From: Apostichopus japonicus
Lineage: Eukaryota; Echinodermata; Holothuroidea; Aspidochirotida; Stichopodidae
Direction: 5' to 3'
DNA length: 64,000 nt
NCBI RefSeq assembly: GCF_037975245.1
Contig: NC_092563.1
Coordinates: 663,501-727,500, forward strand
Shown here: one piece after another, positions 22,093-37,500 of the stretch
Numbering within the stretch: position 1 is the stretch's first letter
How the letters are laid out: each line of letters opens with the position of its first letter
Translations under genes and position numbers: made by a program
Notes under the pieces: model-generated
What the model was told of the DNA's origin: nothing
Databases searched by the model: none
The model's input: only the letters and a program-made list of their open reading frames with translations

Positions 22093-25000
22093 CTGTGAAG
22101 AAAGAAAATGATATAAATTTATAAGAATGGTTTTAAGCTGGGTATTTCATATCTTGAATAAGTGAAACCAATGTTCACAATATTAATACAGTTTTCAACT
22201 ATATTGTCAGCAATGTAAAAAGACAATAATTAATAATTATAATAATTAAAAGTAAACGTATCATGATTAAACAAACACCAAAACTGGATAGGGAGAGAAA
22301 AACATTGTATTATGTCGGTTTTAATTTCAACTTTTGGACTTTGAATTTTTCACTGCGGAGAAGGAGGAGGGAGTGTTTGAGTTGTTATAACCACATTGCC
22401 AAAATTGCATCCGACGAAGTAGAGGCAAAGTCCCATGTCATTGTTTTCATGGTGTTGAACGTCGTTCGAATTACCGTATCTAAGAGAGCCCCCCCCCCCC
22501 ACCATCTCACCCACTCCTCTTTACCTTCCTCTCCCTCTCCCTACACCCCGTAATACGCCCAGTTGAATATACCTGAACGTGCCATCTAATTTTAGGCAGA
22601 TTGTGAACAAAAGAGTAAACCACGTAAGAAAGGTCAAGGTCAAGAAAGGTCAAAGTAAGGTCTACGTAAGAAAGGTCAGGGAGACAAGAGGGCACCTTAG
22701 TTAATAGACAGCCTGCGTGGCTCTCAGCTATTTTTAGAGTTAGCATACTGCAATTTGAGATGAACCCGTTATGATTTTTACCTGGACTAGAGCGAGGTGA
22801 AGTTCCAGCTCAGCTATTCTCCTCCCGATACACATCCTTGGACCGAAACCGAATGGGATGGATGCAAAGGCGGCGCTCTTTGCGGCAGCTTGTTCGTCCT
22901 TCTGCAACCATCTGTCCGGTAAGAAGCTATTTGGCTCTGGAAAGATGGATGGGTCCCGCCCCATCACGAACTGGAGGGAACCAATCACTGTCTATGAAAC
23001 AAACGATAGACAATTAAAATAACAGTAATCATCGTTATCGTCACTGTTACCGTAGCTGTTACTATTATCTGTTACTATTACTGTTTTTGTACATTATTTT
23101 TAAGCGAGTTAAGGATGTAAATTGGCAACATTTTCACAATAAGTCTGTTTTTGTTGTTGTTGTTCTGTGTGCTTTTTTTTTTACCTTCTTCGGAATGTGA
23201 TAGCCTCCAATGATGACGTCTTTATCAAGAATTCTGTTATTGGCGGGAACAACTGGATATAACCTGCGAAATGTAAAAAAGAGAGGCAAAAAGTTATAAT
23301 GTTAATCTAAAAGTGCTTTGCTCTCATATAGCTACAATATCGGCATCAATATCCGTTGGAGATATGAGAAGTAAGGTATAATGAGGAACTTCTTACACCT
23401 TATTTATTGCGACCTTCGGAGAGATTTGTTACATTAAAACAGTTATTTGTGAATTTGACCCTCAATAATTTGCAAGGATGAAATTGTCGAAATGTTTTTT
23501 TTTGGAAACTTTTGGAACAATTTCAAGCAGGTTCAAGCAAAATCACGATTGATTTAAACCTATATACATGACACTGTGGATTACCTTAAGGTTTCTTTCA
23601 TTATTGCTTTGAGGAATGGCATTTGCGATAATTCCTTATGAGTTGCTGTAGAAACATCAGCAGACTTCATCACCGAATCTACCTCATCAAACAGTCTCTC
23701 TTCTGCCTCTGGGTGCCTGGAGAGTTCATACAAAGCCCATGCAAGGGAATTTGATGTCTGGTGAAGGAAAGGAAAGATTGCTTATAAATTGAAGCAGCTC
23801 ATCTATTATCAATAACCTATAGCAGACATATGCTTGTAAAGAGCAACTTCATCGAACAAATAATAACAAAATTCTTCCATATGAGAGGTATTGTTTAAGG
23901 TTTAGTTTCCTACAGTTCAATTGATTTCCACTTGTCCAAAACAGCAAGGATGGAACAAGTAAGCCGATCATGTACATGCCTGGAGACTTGATCAAGTCTA
24001 AATGTAACATTGAAGATCCACTATAGTGTACATGCCTGGAGAACGGGGAAGCATGGTTGGTTCTGAGGACCACAGCCCGGAGGGAGGAGAAAATATGAAG
24101 GGGTTCCTACAAAATATAGGATAAAACATTACAATTTCATATACTTGAAAATGAACTGTGCGATAAGAGGGCGTGCTGACAGAATTGTCCCTGAGGCCAG
24201 TCATGGCTATATCGAAGCTTCTGCTAGTACGTACTGATATTTCTTTCAGGGGTGTATCCAGGATTTTCCAATAGGGGGGGCGCCAGGCATGAATGATCGC
24301 CGTCCTGGGGGATGGGTCTAAGGGGAGGGGTGTACAATTTTTGCTTTCAAAGAAGGGCTGAAATGCAAAATGGTGTCATATGCATGGGCGGCGATCCGTA
24401 CTTCCGAGTGGGGGGGGGGGGGATATGACCTTGTTGACTATCTAAGCGTAGCGCCACCATGGGTTGGCGCGAAGCGTACAAGAAAATTTTGGGATTAACA
24501 AACCCTCTAGATGGCCGGAAACGGCACTTCCCGAGGTTTCCAAGCGGCATATACCCAACTTTAAAATAGGGATGTCATGTCCGAAATATCTCATAATCAG
24601 GATCCAAAATACTTTTTTTTTTAAATTTCGGGTGTTATTTTGGGAAAATTGCCCCCTGTCAATCTTGTTTCAGGCGCAACGTTAGAATGTTCGAGAGCTC
24701 TGTTATATTATTCGATGAAGAAAATGGCCTCATGCAGGCTATTATAGGCCTATACACATGCAATACACAATTGCACATAGTTACATTCCTAGGTACCGAT
24801 TGCTAGGGCATCCAGGTGAAACGTGTATTAAGCATTACCCTGGTTACATGAGATTCTCAGCTGTTCGAGGGAACATGTACGTGTGTAGGCCTACTATAGG
24901 GCCTATATGAATACTATGAGGGTGCATATATGTACTATATCAATACCGTGGGCGCAATAATACATTTTGTTGTTATAGGGCCAATGAAGCCTACAGTCAA

Positions 25001-25485
25001 CTATTTTTGCTTTATAAAGACGCTTTATTTGAAAAGATCGCACTGCGTTTATGGTAGGCGAGAAATGAAGCTAAAAAAGAGCCGTACATTAACGAAGATG
25101 CATAAATGTAGGCATGAAAATATTCTTATCCCTGGCATTTGGTGGGGGGAGGGGATATGGTGCATTACATCCCCTCCACCCATTTTCATGGGGGGATATA
25201 TCCCCCCTCCACCCAGGATCGCCGCCCATGGCCATATGTGATCCATTTTTCGACCTTAATAATAAGCAACATTTCCAGTAAATATGGACACAAAATGCAC
25301 AATTTAGTATGGCTGGCATGTCATTTAGTGTTTATAGTGATAATACAAACACAATTACCATCTATGTTTCTAAAACTATTATGCCGCCGAACTTCGCCAG
25401 AACCTTTTTTTGGCAAACAAAAAATAAAGCATACGGGAGGGGGGGGGGGGTTGAGCGATCACCGACATCTCACATAAAGGTCGTC

Positions 25486-25518
<33 letters not shown>

Positions 25519-28500
25519 GGCTAAACTTTTTTTTTTTTTGGTGACGGCCAATAGGGGGGGCGCGCGCCTGTTGCGCCCCCCCCTGGATACGCCCCTGTCT
25601 TTTGTAGCTCAAAAACAGCGTTTAGGTTTATCTTTTATTTCTGCCGTGGTATAGCGACTTGTGACTCGGTTTCGAGAATGAAAAACGTGAGCTGTTTGCC
25701 GTGGACAAACGGCATGGCTCGGAACACTTCTCCCATTAAACGAAATTAGAGTTGATATTTGCAGCGTCGGAGGCCATGGCGACCCCTAGAGACATTTCTG
25801 TCGCTTAGCCCCTTCATAGACACATAGACTTTGTATTAGTGAGGCCCATGGTCAATTGTCGACGTGGAGGGGCCGAGGAGAAGAAGGTGTACTTAAATTT
25901 AAGTCTAGCGGATTGTTTTATTTCATTAATAAACAGTAGTCTTAACCCTGGTCAACTAGTTTCTCAGTCACTTAACAATGCCCCTTTTTCCTTCCTTATA
26001 TCAACGATATATTCATTTCCAAAACATAGTGACGATAACAACGTTAGTCTCGAAGTTTATACACTAAACCGTAACTTAGGCTTAGGTCTATCTACTTTCA
26101 TACGAAGAGGTTATGATGGACTCGATCATGTTACTAAATATCTTTCTTTCTTTCTTGAATTAACCTGTATTCTTTGAGCTCCAGCTGTATTTGTGTATAT
26201 GGTGGAACGGCAACATAATACATGTTGCAAGTAGGCCTACGACCAGCCGCCTAAGCATTTCGCGGGACAAACTTGGCGTCTTATACATACGGTCCTATGA
26301 GATACCCGTCATATATCTGGGACGTTTGCACATGTTAATACTCCAACGGGAAAGGAACAGCACAAGGTACATTATTGTGTTGAATACTGTGTTAACGTAT
26401 GTGCATTCATTGTTGTTGAGATGGAACATATTGTACTCATGCGTGCATTGCGTGCAACAATTACATACTGTTGACATCCGGAACGGAATATATGTATACT
26501 CTTGAGAGTCACATTGAGAGCCCACGTGGGGATACGAAAAGAACAGCTTGAAATTTCAAAAGTCACTTATGTAAATAAGTGCCATTCATTTTGACGACGA
26601 ATGATTTATGTTTTATGTCTGAGGTGTGTAGTCTTGATTGACCAGGCACCTGTCATACGATAGGCAAAGTAACAATCTGTGACACCATATCGCTAAAACA
26701 TGTTCCCTCTTGGAATTTTTAACGGAGACACATATTGCGGATCCAATAAAGGATTCTGTGAAAACTCGTAAACGTCTGCATTGAGTTCGTTTTAATTAAG
26801 CCATAGTGTCCTTTGTGACCAATCATATTTGTCAAACAACATCCACGGAAAATGAATAATTGCAGCCATGCGGACAGTTTGTCAACACTTGAAATTCATT
26901 TAGCATACATGTCTCACAGCTGCAGTCAGTATATATATATAACGCTAGGCCGAATGAACGATTGTACGATGGAGATATTCCGTATGTGAATTCTACTCAA
27001 GAGTTGAAATCGCGGCAGGTACTTGGTAAAGTAAATATAGGTCTTAGCAACATGGGGTGAATTCGTGCAACGTTGAACTTTCGTCATAAGAGTAGTCTAC
27101 TAGACATTATAAATATTGTAGATTGGGGCAACATACTAAACTAAGCCTAGTTCATTTCTCTTTTTCCTAGACCAACTTAGGTCAATAAGCAATATGCGGT
27201 ACATATGTTAAAATACTATATTATATATCAAATTATCAATATATCGCTGTCGAAATTAAGGCAACGAAACGATTGTTGCATGCATCACAGTAAACTTCCA
27301 TATCTGTATTTGTTTCTGAGTTGGAGGCACACCAACAATTTAAGAGGGGGCACCTCGGGTCAAGGAGGGAGGGGACAATATACTCGTGTCCTGTAACTTG
27401 TGGAGTTTCTGTTTACACATGATAGTGGCAGACACACAGTATAGTTTGCAAGGGCGGCCGGCCTAGCTACAGGCCTCTATAGGATTCCGAGGAAATCTCC
27501 AACATACTGCATCATGTTGTTTATCCCCTTACAAGGAGTTCTCACCCTCCCAGTGATTATGGCAGTATTATAGAAGCATTGGCATGTGATGCGAATGTAG
27601 GATTTTGTTACCATTTGTTTCCTTCCCTTCACAATAAAAAATATATATCTATTATGAGTGCCTAGTGCAAGATGGAGCTACATATCGGAACTATAGCAAT
27701 TTTTTGTGACACTTGACCCCGCAGCACTAAAGACCATTATCTATATCGATCAACGAAAATGGGGGGGGGGGCGGGAGCAGGGTCCATACGCACCAATCGC
27801 ACCCACCCACCTACCTCTCCCTGCGTACAGGCCTGCATTTGTTTTGTTTTACTTGTTACCACTGTGTGGTAATACGTTTGACCTTTTCATATTATTTTTG
27901 TTTGTTTTTAAAGTGTTGTAAATACTCACAGTGTCGACTCCGGCAAGTAGCAGCTCACACGCGTTACTGTATATCTCCTTCATTGAGAGTTTCTCACTGG
28001 CTAACAAGTGTTCAATAATACCGTTCGATGCTGGATTGGCTTCTTCGTCTGCAAGTTCTGCTAACCTCTTGTCTACCGCTTTGCGAGCTGTGATATGAAG
28101 AATAAAATATCCACTAAAAAACACCAAAAAAACAAACAAAGCAAAGCAAAAATTTAAATAAATAAAAAAAATAACAGAAATGTACGGCTATATGGACCAT
28201 CGTATTCGTTTGTGCATTGGAATGCTTATCCACCGTACCCAATAAATATCGTATTCTACAATACACCGAGGGTTTCTTTCTTCACGCGTGCAAAGTTGAA
28301 CCATATAGCACCTTGTTTGAGAGATTTATTTCGATATCGAAAAGATTTTCGTCCAACCTTATGAACATATGTCATAAGTATACGTACATAACTTCCCCAG
28401 ATTTTTGTTTATTTACTTCACTTCATCTAGACACAGTGGTATGAAGACACCCCTACTTAGGGGTGTAAAAACATCCCTGGATCACGGGCGAAGGTGCACA

Positions 28501-31500
28501 TGGGTCTTTTCAAAATCGTCAAGTTCATTACAAATTGATGAAGCATTCACTGGATCTGAATTATAAACTGAAGTTCCTCCTAACATATGGAGACGTCGCA
28601 TTTTCTATTCCGTATAATCCGGCAGGCCCTTAAGTACGTGGTTCAATGTGTGATTTCTGTGGTAATCGACTCTCGCCTGCAATTAAAGCGATTGTTTTAC
28701 GTTGGGGAGCCTAGGTTCCTTTAATTGAAAGAGTTATATTTCCAACAACGCTAAATACATCAACTTGCATTCAGTTTTTTTTTATCGGACTGGGGGTTTG
28801 AAAAATAAAGAAATGATGTCGTATGCCAATGGGGAATATCCTCATACCCACGAAATTTCAAATTGTTCAATTTACTCACAACGTGGTCATAGCGAATTGA
28901 GATTGCTTTGGGGCAAACGGTTTTAGATTGGATATCTTGTAAGCTTTACAAGCATGTAAAAATGTTCCTATTGCAGTTTTATCAGACTCGCCTGTTTTTG
29001 TTACGAAAATAAAGTGACATATCGATATCAAATAGCTAACTGATATGCAACAGTTATCAACAAATAACACGTGACTAAGTTAGCAGTTTTTTTCGTATCG
29101 TGTGTTTAATTACATAGGTAATGACATTCATGATACCTGTTAGAACTGATATCAGTCAAAGAAATCTATCATATGATTCATCTCTTGTAAAATTAGAAAG
29201 CAATATTCTGCAAAAACAAGTTGTTATGGTTATACTGACTATAGGGCGACGGTATTATGTTGTGCATAGCACCGTATTGCAATAAAATGCACACACCTAG
29301 TGACTAGGGTGCCATCAGCCCTGAAATCCACATAGGCCCTATAGTAGAATTATATTGACGGCAAGTTTCTCGTGCTCTGATTGGATGAAATCAACGCCTA
29401 CATGCAAAGTACACTTAATCGCACATATAGACCAGCATTCTAACATACGACCATACGGCGAGTTTATCGAACGAACGCGTTGCTATGGGGTTAAAACAGT
29501 ATATAGTTCCAATGACTGAACGGTAAGGATTGTCTCTACAACACACGGTAAGTGACCTACTGTTTCAAAAGATGTTGTATAGAAATGTAGCAGTTGGTCA
29601 AGGCGATGAAGTCCGCATCGTTTGATTAATACATTTAGCCGGTGCTTACGTAGGCTAGCCTATCCAGTATCAGCACAATATGTAGCTATAACCCTAACGT
29701 TAGGCTTATTATTAGCAGTGTAGTACAAGGATTGTGCTCAACATTGGTGCGATAAAATCGCTTAAAATGAGTAGCTTGCTGTAAATTAAGTTTAACACGA
29801 AATGAATATAATAGGAATAGCCACGAGTGTTTGACTGTGCAAAGATCGTACTGAGATGAGCAATGGATATGTGCATAAAACAGTGTTTGTAACTTTTCCA
29901 AACTTTTCCACATGCCTGGTTTGCTATGTTGAATTGATTATTATGAATATACGGTAATGTGAACAATTGACTCCGTTTTTTTTTGTGTAAACACACACTG
30001 ATAGGGAACCATTACACGGAAATAATGCCTTCCATTATTAATAATTCATAGCCAATATATGTACTTTACATACTATTACTAGCCTATATATGTGAACTAT
30101 CCCACGTGGAACTCATGATAGTGACAATCGCCAGTAAGTATCGTACCGTAACAAGTTTGATACTTCTTCGCAAGAAAATATACAAAAGCTGCTCATATTA
30201 ATCAAATCACAAAATCCCCGCTGCTGTTTTATCTTTCATTCAGCTGGCTAAAAGTAAAACCTCTCCATGTATACGTTCCTTGAAAAAACGATGTATTTTA
30301 GACGAGCATTTCTGATTTGAAATGAAAATGGCAAGATTGTTACAGGTGTATAACAAGGAGAAACAAGGTGAATTTAATTCCGTTTGGCCCAACAAAACAT
30401 CCATTGGGATTCGATATCATCGCATATCCCTGCACACATATCCCTGCTGTAGTAATGATATTATAGGCTCTCCGTCGCCGACGGTTAAAACACATATATA
30501 CGACAATATCGCTTTTAATCAAGAAAGGTACGGTATTCTTACAAGCGTTATTTTGTAGGCGGTTTCATAAGCTATAAAGTGTATTGGTCATGATGTTTCG
30601 TTATCAACTTGATATAAGACCATTTGTCCTTGGCATAATTTTTTTCTTCTCTCTTTTGAGTTTTGTGTTGACTCTGACGAACATGACATATTTGTCTACA
30701 TCTGTGTTAGAGTCAAATGTCCAACCAATTTAATTCATGAGCCTCAGATGTTTACAGGGCCTTTTCTCAATAAATTTAAAATGGCACAGAACTAGAACCA
30801 ATGGACAGACTGATAGCCATGTTTCGATTAAGTTGAAGGTCTACAATGTATCAAAACTTATTTTGTACCTAAAGGGATCCTTTAAGCTTTATATATATAT
30901 AATGAGGAATGCTGTCTCCTTACGACAATTAAGCTTGAAGTATGACGTCATCGATACTTGACGGGTAAAAGCTTACGCTGAACCGTACAGATACACATAG
31001 TTAACCTTTAGGCATGGCATGCTTTCTATAATATATTCCAAACTTACCAAAGTTGAAAATGTAATCCCAGGCTTTCTCGTGATCGCGCCAAGGTTTTAAT
31101 TTATATTTGCGAAAGAATTCTGGCGAGGTGAGAAACATAATCTGTCCCGACTGAAACATTCTGTCAACAGCGTTTATGAATCCTTGCGATTCGGGGGGCA
31201 TGGGGTCCTGCAGGCACCCTATGCGAGACTCGAACAAAAGTCTAAATATAGCTGAGAAAGTAAAAATATATCGGAAATCGTGAGTTAATTTAAAAAAAAA
31301 GTGAGCAGCTAAAAGTAAATAAAAATAAAGCCGAGATGCTAAAAGCGGTATACCGTAAAACATTTGACACAGTTATGATATATCGTATACTTTTACTTGA
31401 AATTAGCTAATTTTTCCTTTCCCATAAATAATACAATGAAAAAGAACAATTTAGATTTCCCCCGCCCGACCTCCCCCCCCCCCAAAAAAAATATTAATAA

Positions 31501-34500
31501 TAAAGAAACTTTTTCGGGCCTCATCTGATAAAATTGTTTTTAACGTGTAAGTTGAAAGAGTTTAGAGGCAAAAACAGTCCTTGGTATAAAATCTGAACTT
31601 TAGCTCTAGCTAAAGGCGATATCAATTAAGTAACATCACCGTATACATTGTAACCTTGTTTACACCAGTACGTATTATGTGTGAATGACGCAGACAGCTG
31701 ACAGGTCAACATTAACTTTTTAACCCATGGGACGAGCCCGTTCTTTTAATATTCATCTTTTTCCTATTTCGGGATTCCATGGCTGATTAAAAGTTTCTTT
31801 TCTCATTTTCGCCATCTCTTGTCTTTGATTGGAGTTATTCCCATGTGACTTCATTAGATGTCCGCAGTAGTACATTTCGACGTATTTTTAAATGCCAAAT
31901 GTTAAAAAACAAACTTTTCGACGAAGTTTGCGATGAAGTTTTTCATCGGTTTCATCTTTCTTTGACACTTCTGTCTGCTCCAGAGTGTTATATCCAGTCT
32001 TGGTGGATATTTTTTAAAGCTGATTCAACTTTTCCTGCAGTATTTACCTTCATCTATAGATGAATATACGATAGCCGACACAATCTACTTGCCTTTAGTA
32101 CTTGACAGGTTGTGTAAGCTATCGGGCTGCATACCGCACACCATTCAACTTTAGAATCTGTATTTCTTGTTGTTAACATAAGTACGTCGGGCCAAAGAAG
32201 GACTCCTCGTACATCTGCATCACCCCTCCCCTCCTGCTTACCAAGCTACATGCAGACGTTCTTACTAATACGTTTTTAATATGTGTATGGTGTCAGCGGT
32301 GGGATTGGCTCAGGGTTAGTACGGAACAGACAACAGTTTATTAGAGCTAACAAGCGTGTATCATTTACTGTTATGCATACTTACATTCCATTGACCATTT
32401 ATACATCTCATTTGTCAGTTGGGGGACGACTCCGGTCTGGTCTCTGATATCTCGTAACCTAGCAACCAGGTCTGCTATTGTCTCATTGATGGCAGGGGTG
32501 AAAGCTTGTACCTCTTTTGGGGGCATCACCCTCTTACTCACCACACGACGAGCTCTGTGCCAATCTTCACCCTCACTGTAAACAATCAGATAAAACTTTT
32601 ATAAAAAAGAAGAAGTTTGTCGCTGCTGTCTCTTGTAGCGTTTAGGTAATGTTTGGTTTAACGATGCAAGGTCAGTGAAGTGTTGAGAATTGCCTTCAGA
32701 ATGGAGCACGGTATGGGTACCAACGTCATTAACAGGGCACTGGATTTTCATGACGATATTGCTTCACTCATAAACGTGTTGATTGGTCGCGGTGCATGTA
32801 TGGGGGAGGTGGGAAGGGTGGACATAGCAATATTATGAATGAATGTTTGGTGTAGGATTGTATAGTAAAGCAGTGAAATATACATCGTAGCCAATAGTAA
32901 CCCACGAAGCAAAAGTATCGTGATGGTAGAGGTTATTCTGTTTGAGTGGTAAGTCTACAATTACCAGCTGCAGCTTAATGCATCTTTTTGTGAGGGAGAG
33001 AAAAGCTTCACACCGATTATGTAGAATACCTTACTAGCCTACCGGGTGAATATTTAACAGGGAAATGGAATATCACGTTACATGCAATGAAACGCACCGT
33101 TCTGCTTTAAACGTTCTCTCGGTTCTTTATAGTTCTTAACTAATAACCCTTAGAATATGTCCATCATGAGAGAAAAGAACTTTTATTTCGCGAGCATTTG
33201 TCATTTTCTAAAATTTGTTTCATTAACGGGGACAGCTAAAAAGTATAGTTCAGCGTACCTGCAGTTCTCAGTCCATCATTAGACAGAACTGGGTGGTAAA
33301 AATCCCCCCCCCCCACCCCAACCCTTACTATATATGATTCAATAAATCTCTCTCCCACACAGTAATTATTTGACAACGTAAAACAACTGGAACTCCCAAG
33401 CCCGCATGCAGAGATGCCTATGGTGTCCATTCTTCACATTCATGACACAATGGGTCCGTGAAACCCGAGAGATGATTTAGCGAGTTGCTCAGGTAAGATG
33501 AAAGGGGAAGGTTTGTTAGGTAGAAGAATGTTTTATGCCGCCAGGTGTATTGTACCTGGAGATGTAACGATACAGGTTAATTTATGATACTCAGCAGCTA
33601 GGTTGCATTGTGATATATGGAGTAGTTGTTAAGAAACGACTTGAAACAAACAAGTGCGTCCAATAATCAGCCTTGATATGTGTTAAACATGTATATAGCC
33701 TAGAGGTCACGGTTGGCAGAAAATTCTGTGCAAATGATTTTAGCGTTGCAAAACTGATATTGATATGACTCCTTCAATGATATGACGATGGGAAACTGAG
33801 TTATTATGTTACACGGATTGGGAGCCACGCCATCAAATTCTCCGATGATTATCACCGGTAGTTTGTCAGAATTCTGAGTACTTGGGAAAGAAACCACCCT
33901 TAACCGTTTTGATGTTGTTAGGGAGACCGTGAGTATGCAACTACCGGTTGTTATAGACATTTTCCATGTAATCGTTGCCAACATCATTGGAGAGGAATTG
34001 GGTTCTCTCAGCCAGCAGGACGGTTTACGTACAATGTTCGGTATTTTCACTTTATAGTATATACTTACTGTGTTAAGACACCAAGTGACTCGTTCTTGTA
34101 TGCTCGGTAAACCTTCCAAGGTTTCAAATCTAATCTTCTTGGATATTTGCTATCATTTCGATAGAGAATTTCAACTAATTCTGGTTTGGCCAAGTTGACT
34201 ATTTCCAGAGACCCAAGTCGCTCCTTCCAAATTGGTCCATATCGTTTCGTGAAATCGATCTGCAAGAGATAACAAAGGAGGCATTGTCTTCATAATAGCT
34301 TCGGATGATTTGATTATGCCATCGTTCAATGACAAATGGTATTATTTCTGTAAAGGCTGTGACAAGTTTACGGGGAAAATGAGTGTTCAAGTTTGTATAA
34401 ACGAATAGCATTTTCTTTACCGAAGACAAAACGCTGATATGTTGAAAAATATTAGAAACGTCATTTACCAGCAATATGTTTCAAACCACGGACGAATGTG

Positions 34501-37500
34501 GGGGGGGGGGGGGACTTGGGGGTGACGGGCGGTTTTTGGAGGTGAGAAGGAAAGAGGCAGTGAAAAAAATTGCAACCAAGCTGACGGGGAACGAGACTAG
34601 ACACTAAAGCAAGCACTAAAATATGTTTGACGTTGTACACGTATCTTCGCCACATACCTTCCCATTCCCCCTATACAAACACGTACGGTAACCTTATATT
34701 TTCAGCACATTTATTACATTAATGTGTATTACAAGTTTATTATACATTCATGCTTTTGTGTGTTTTCCGGAAAGGGAAAACACATACACATTTATATAAA
34801 AATTGATTTTACACCGACAGAGAACAAATTTGTCATTAAGAGGAACCTAATTTGTCAAGTGCCCTTTTAATTTAAAGTCCCAGTTGATCTGGTTTGTCAA
34901 CTAAAGGCTTTGGATTCAAGCAGCGGAAATTGAAGAACGTGACGTCTATGAAAATCAGATAGTATAACACACCGATCCAGTTGCAAACGTAACGAAACCC
35001 AGTGAGATAATGTTCGTACGAAAAATCGGTTAGAAAACCACGACGGGTGGGAATAATTCATAATTTGCGACCTTAATTTCTTCAACGTTAAGTATTGGTG
35101 TTACTTTTCAGTGACATCATCGTCACGGTATTGCTATGATGTCGTGTGTTTGACGTCACATTCACAAGTCTTGCGTGAGTTAAATGTCAATGCTGAAACA
35201 AAATGTCTTCAGAAAATCGACAAGAAGTGATAAATTTCACCGACAACTTTCAAAAGTTGAGTTCACTGGAACAATTAGTTTCTTAGTTTACATACCCAGT
35301 TGTAATTGAACACTGCTAGATGCATGAACGCTCTATAGATTTATTGAACACTCCTAAAGATGTAATGGACACTCTTAGATGTATTGAACACAAATGGAGA
35401 TATTAAACACTCCTATAAGTATTGAACACACATAGAGATATTGAACAATCCTCTATGTATTGAACACTTATATATGCATTGGAAACCGGCCTGGAGATCT
35501 ATTGACACTCCTATATGTTTTGGACTCTCACAGAGATGTACTGAACACACCTAGAGATTTACAGAACACTCATAGATCTATTGAACGCTCATGGAGATCT
35601 ATCGAACACTCCTATTTGTATATTAGACTCTCACATAGATGCATTGAACACCCCTAGATATTTCTTGAACAAAGATCTATTCAAAGCCTCCAAATATCTA
35701 TTAAACACCCCTATGTGTATTGAAAACCGGCCTGGAGATATATTGAACACTCCTATATGTATTGGACTCTCACATAGATGTATTGAACACCCCTATAGAG
35801 AATTCGTGAACTAAGCTAGATCTATTGAACACCTAGTTATCTATTGGACACTCCTAGATGTATAAGAATCAAAAGGACGATTAAAACCGTGCACAGGAGT
35901 GTTTATAATCTTAGAAGACTTATATAAAATTCAGCAGTTAAAATTTCGGGCCGAGAGCGATGACCTCCCTCCATAAGGGGGTGCATTGACGATGGGAAAA
36001 GAGATTGTCGGCAGACCCACGCGAAGCCCTCTGATGGCCACGGGCCAGTAGACTTCAAAGGGTATACGTCTTCAAGAACATCGTCAGCCAATATGCTGTA
36101 CGAGACGCTGTGGTTGACAGTCCTATCAATCATCATTGTGTGCACAGAGGGCGTATTACCAACCGGCAGACCGGCGTATTAGGCTCTCTCAAAATCCGCT
36201 ACTTAATCCTCTAAATCTATCTAAATAGAACCACGAGAGGGGATTTACTAGTTTGTCATCACATTCGTAAATCCTGTTAGTTTTTTACGTTCAGACGGCT
36301 GTTATCTTGGGAATTCTTCCGCCGCCGGCGAAACCCGCCTAAGACATAATATCACTCACTTGTATAATAATGTTCTCCGCACATGATCTAGTTACGCCTC
36401 ATTGCTTCATATAAGATAACGGTATGTTACAGTCGCAAAAAATGATTGATAAAATATTCATATTGACCTATAACGGCCATCCCCACCGTCCCTCCCCAGC
36501 ACCCGTAGCCCAGCGCTCGTCCAACGTTAGCCTATAATCATAGGCCAATGTTATAAAGATATACATGCAGTGTAAACAAGTATGACAATGTAAGTTGTAA
36601 CCAAATATGTGATGGTTTGACAACATTTTGAGAAGAGTGGAGGGTGGTATAGTTAATTCAATACTTATTTAGGTTTCGGTTAACGTTGTTATTTGATTAC
36701 TGACCTATCACAATGATAAAATAAGAACTGTTATTTTTGGTTCAGTGTTTGGAATCTTACCCCTGGTGTTGAGTTTTCGACTATTTTATATAATTCAAAT
36801 CCTACATTACTAGTTTGAAGGCAGATAAGGTAACGATAGTTCGGCTGTCATCATACCGAGAAGAAGCAAAATCCATATTTCACATGCGGACTTATATAGA
36901 GATATGGCACTAACGTTGCGATTTGCTGGTAGCTGGCTAGTATAATATGATCTACACAAATGAAAATGACGAGCTGCTTTATTTTCATTTGTAATGGTTC
37001 CACACGTGGTGGCCACCACGGGCTTATATTCCCATATACTCCCCCTTCCCTTCCCGAACCACAATTTCCTTCACATATACCCCTTCTCCTCGATCAACAA
37101 ATATGTTTACTTTATTGACATTAGGCTTCTTGCTGAGCATTAGATATGCATGGTTAAGAAATGTAATTGTGAATATTCAGGTCCCCCTCTTAATCGATGT
37201 TAGCGCCCTTTGCCCCCCCCCCCCCGCACACCAGACACAGCCAAAAATAGTAATAAAAATATAAGTATATTGCTACCGGCTCAGAGATTCAACTGACCAC
37301 GCTGGCGCCTTGACAGAAAGCGTCGTATTCGACTCCTCGGACGAAACTAGCACCTTCTGTGACCAAGAGGGTATCAAATGCCTCGCTCGGTCCCTGAAAC
37401 TGGTGGCGCATGCTATGCCTCGTACCCTGCGGTATATCCCTGCTACTGCTTTAACCATGCACTCATTGCACTAGTGTTTCAGCAGATTACATCCATGTAG

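Noticed and set aside
33700-34119. 139-residue - strand open frame
   Set aside because: It overlaps P450 exon 2 out of frame and otherwise lies in intron; composition looks random.
37266-37460. tRNA-derived SINE head or tRNA gene
   Set aside because: No A-box/B-box pair or cloverleaf could be made out here or in the other dispersed repeats.
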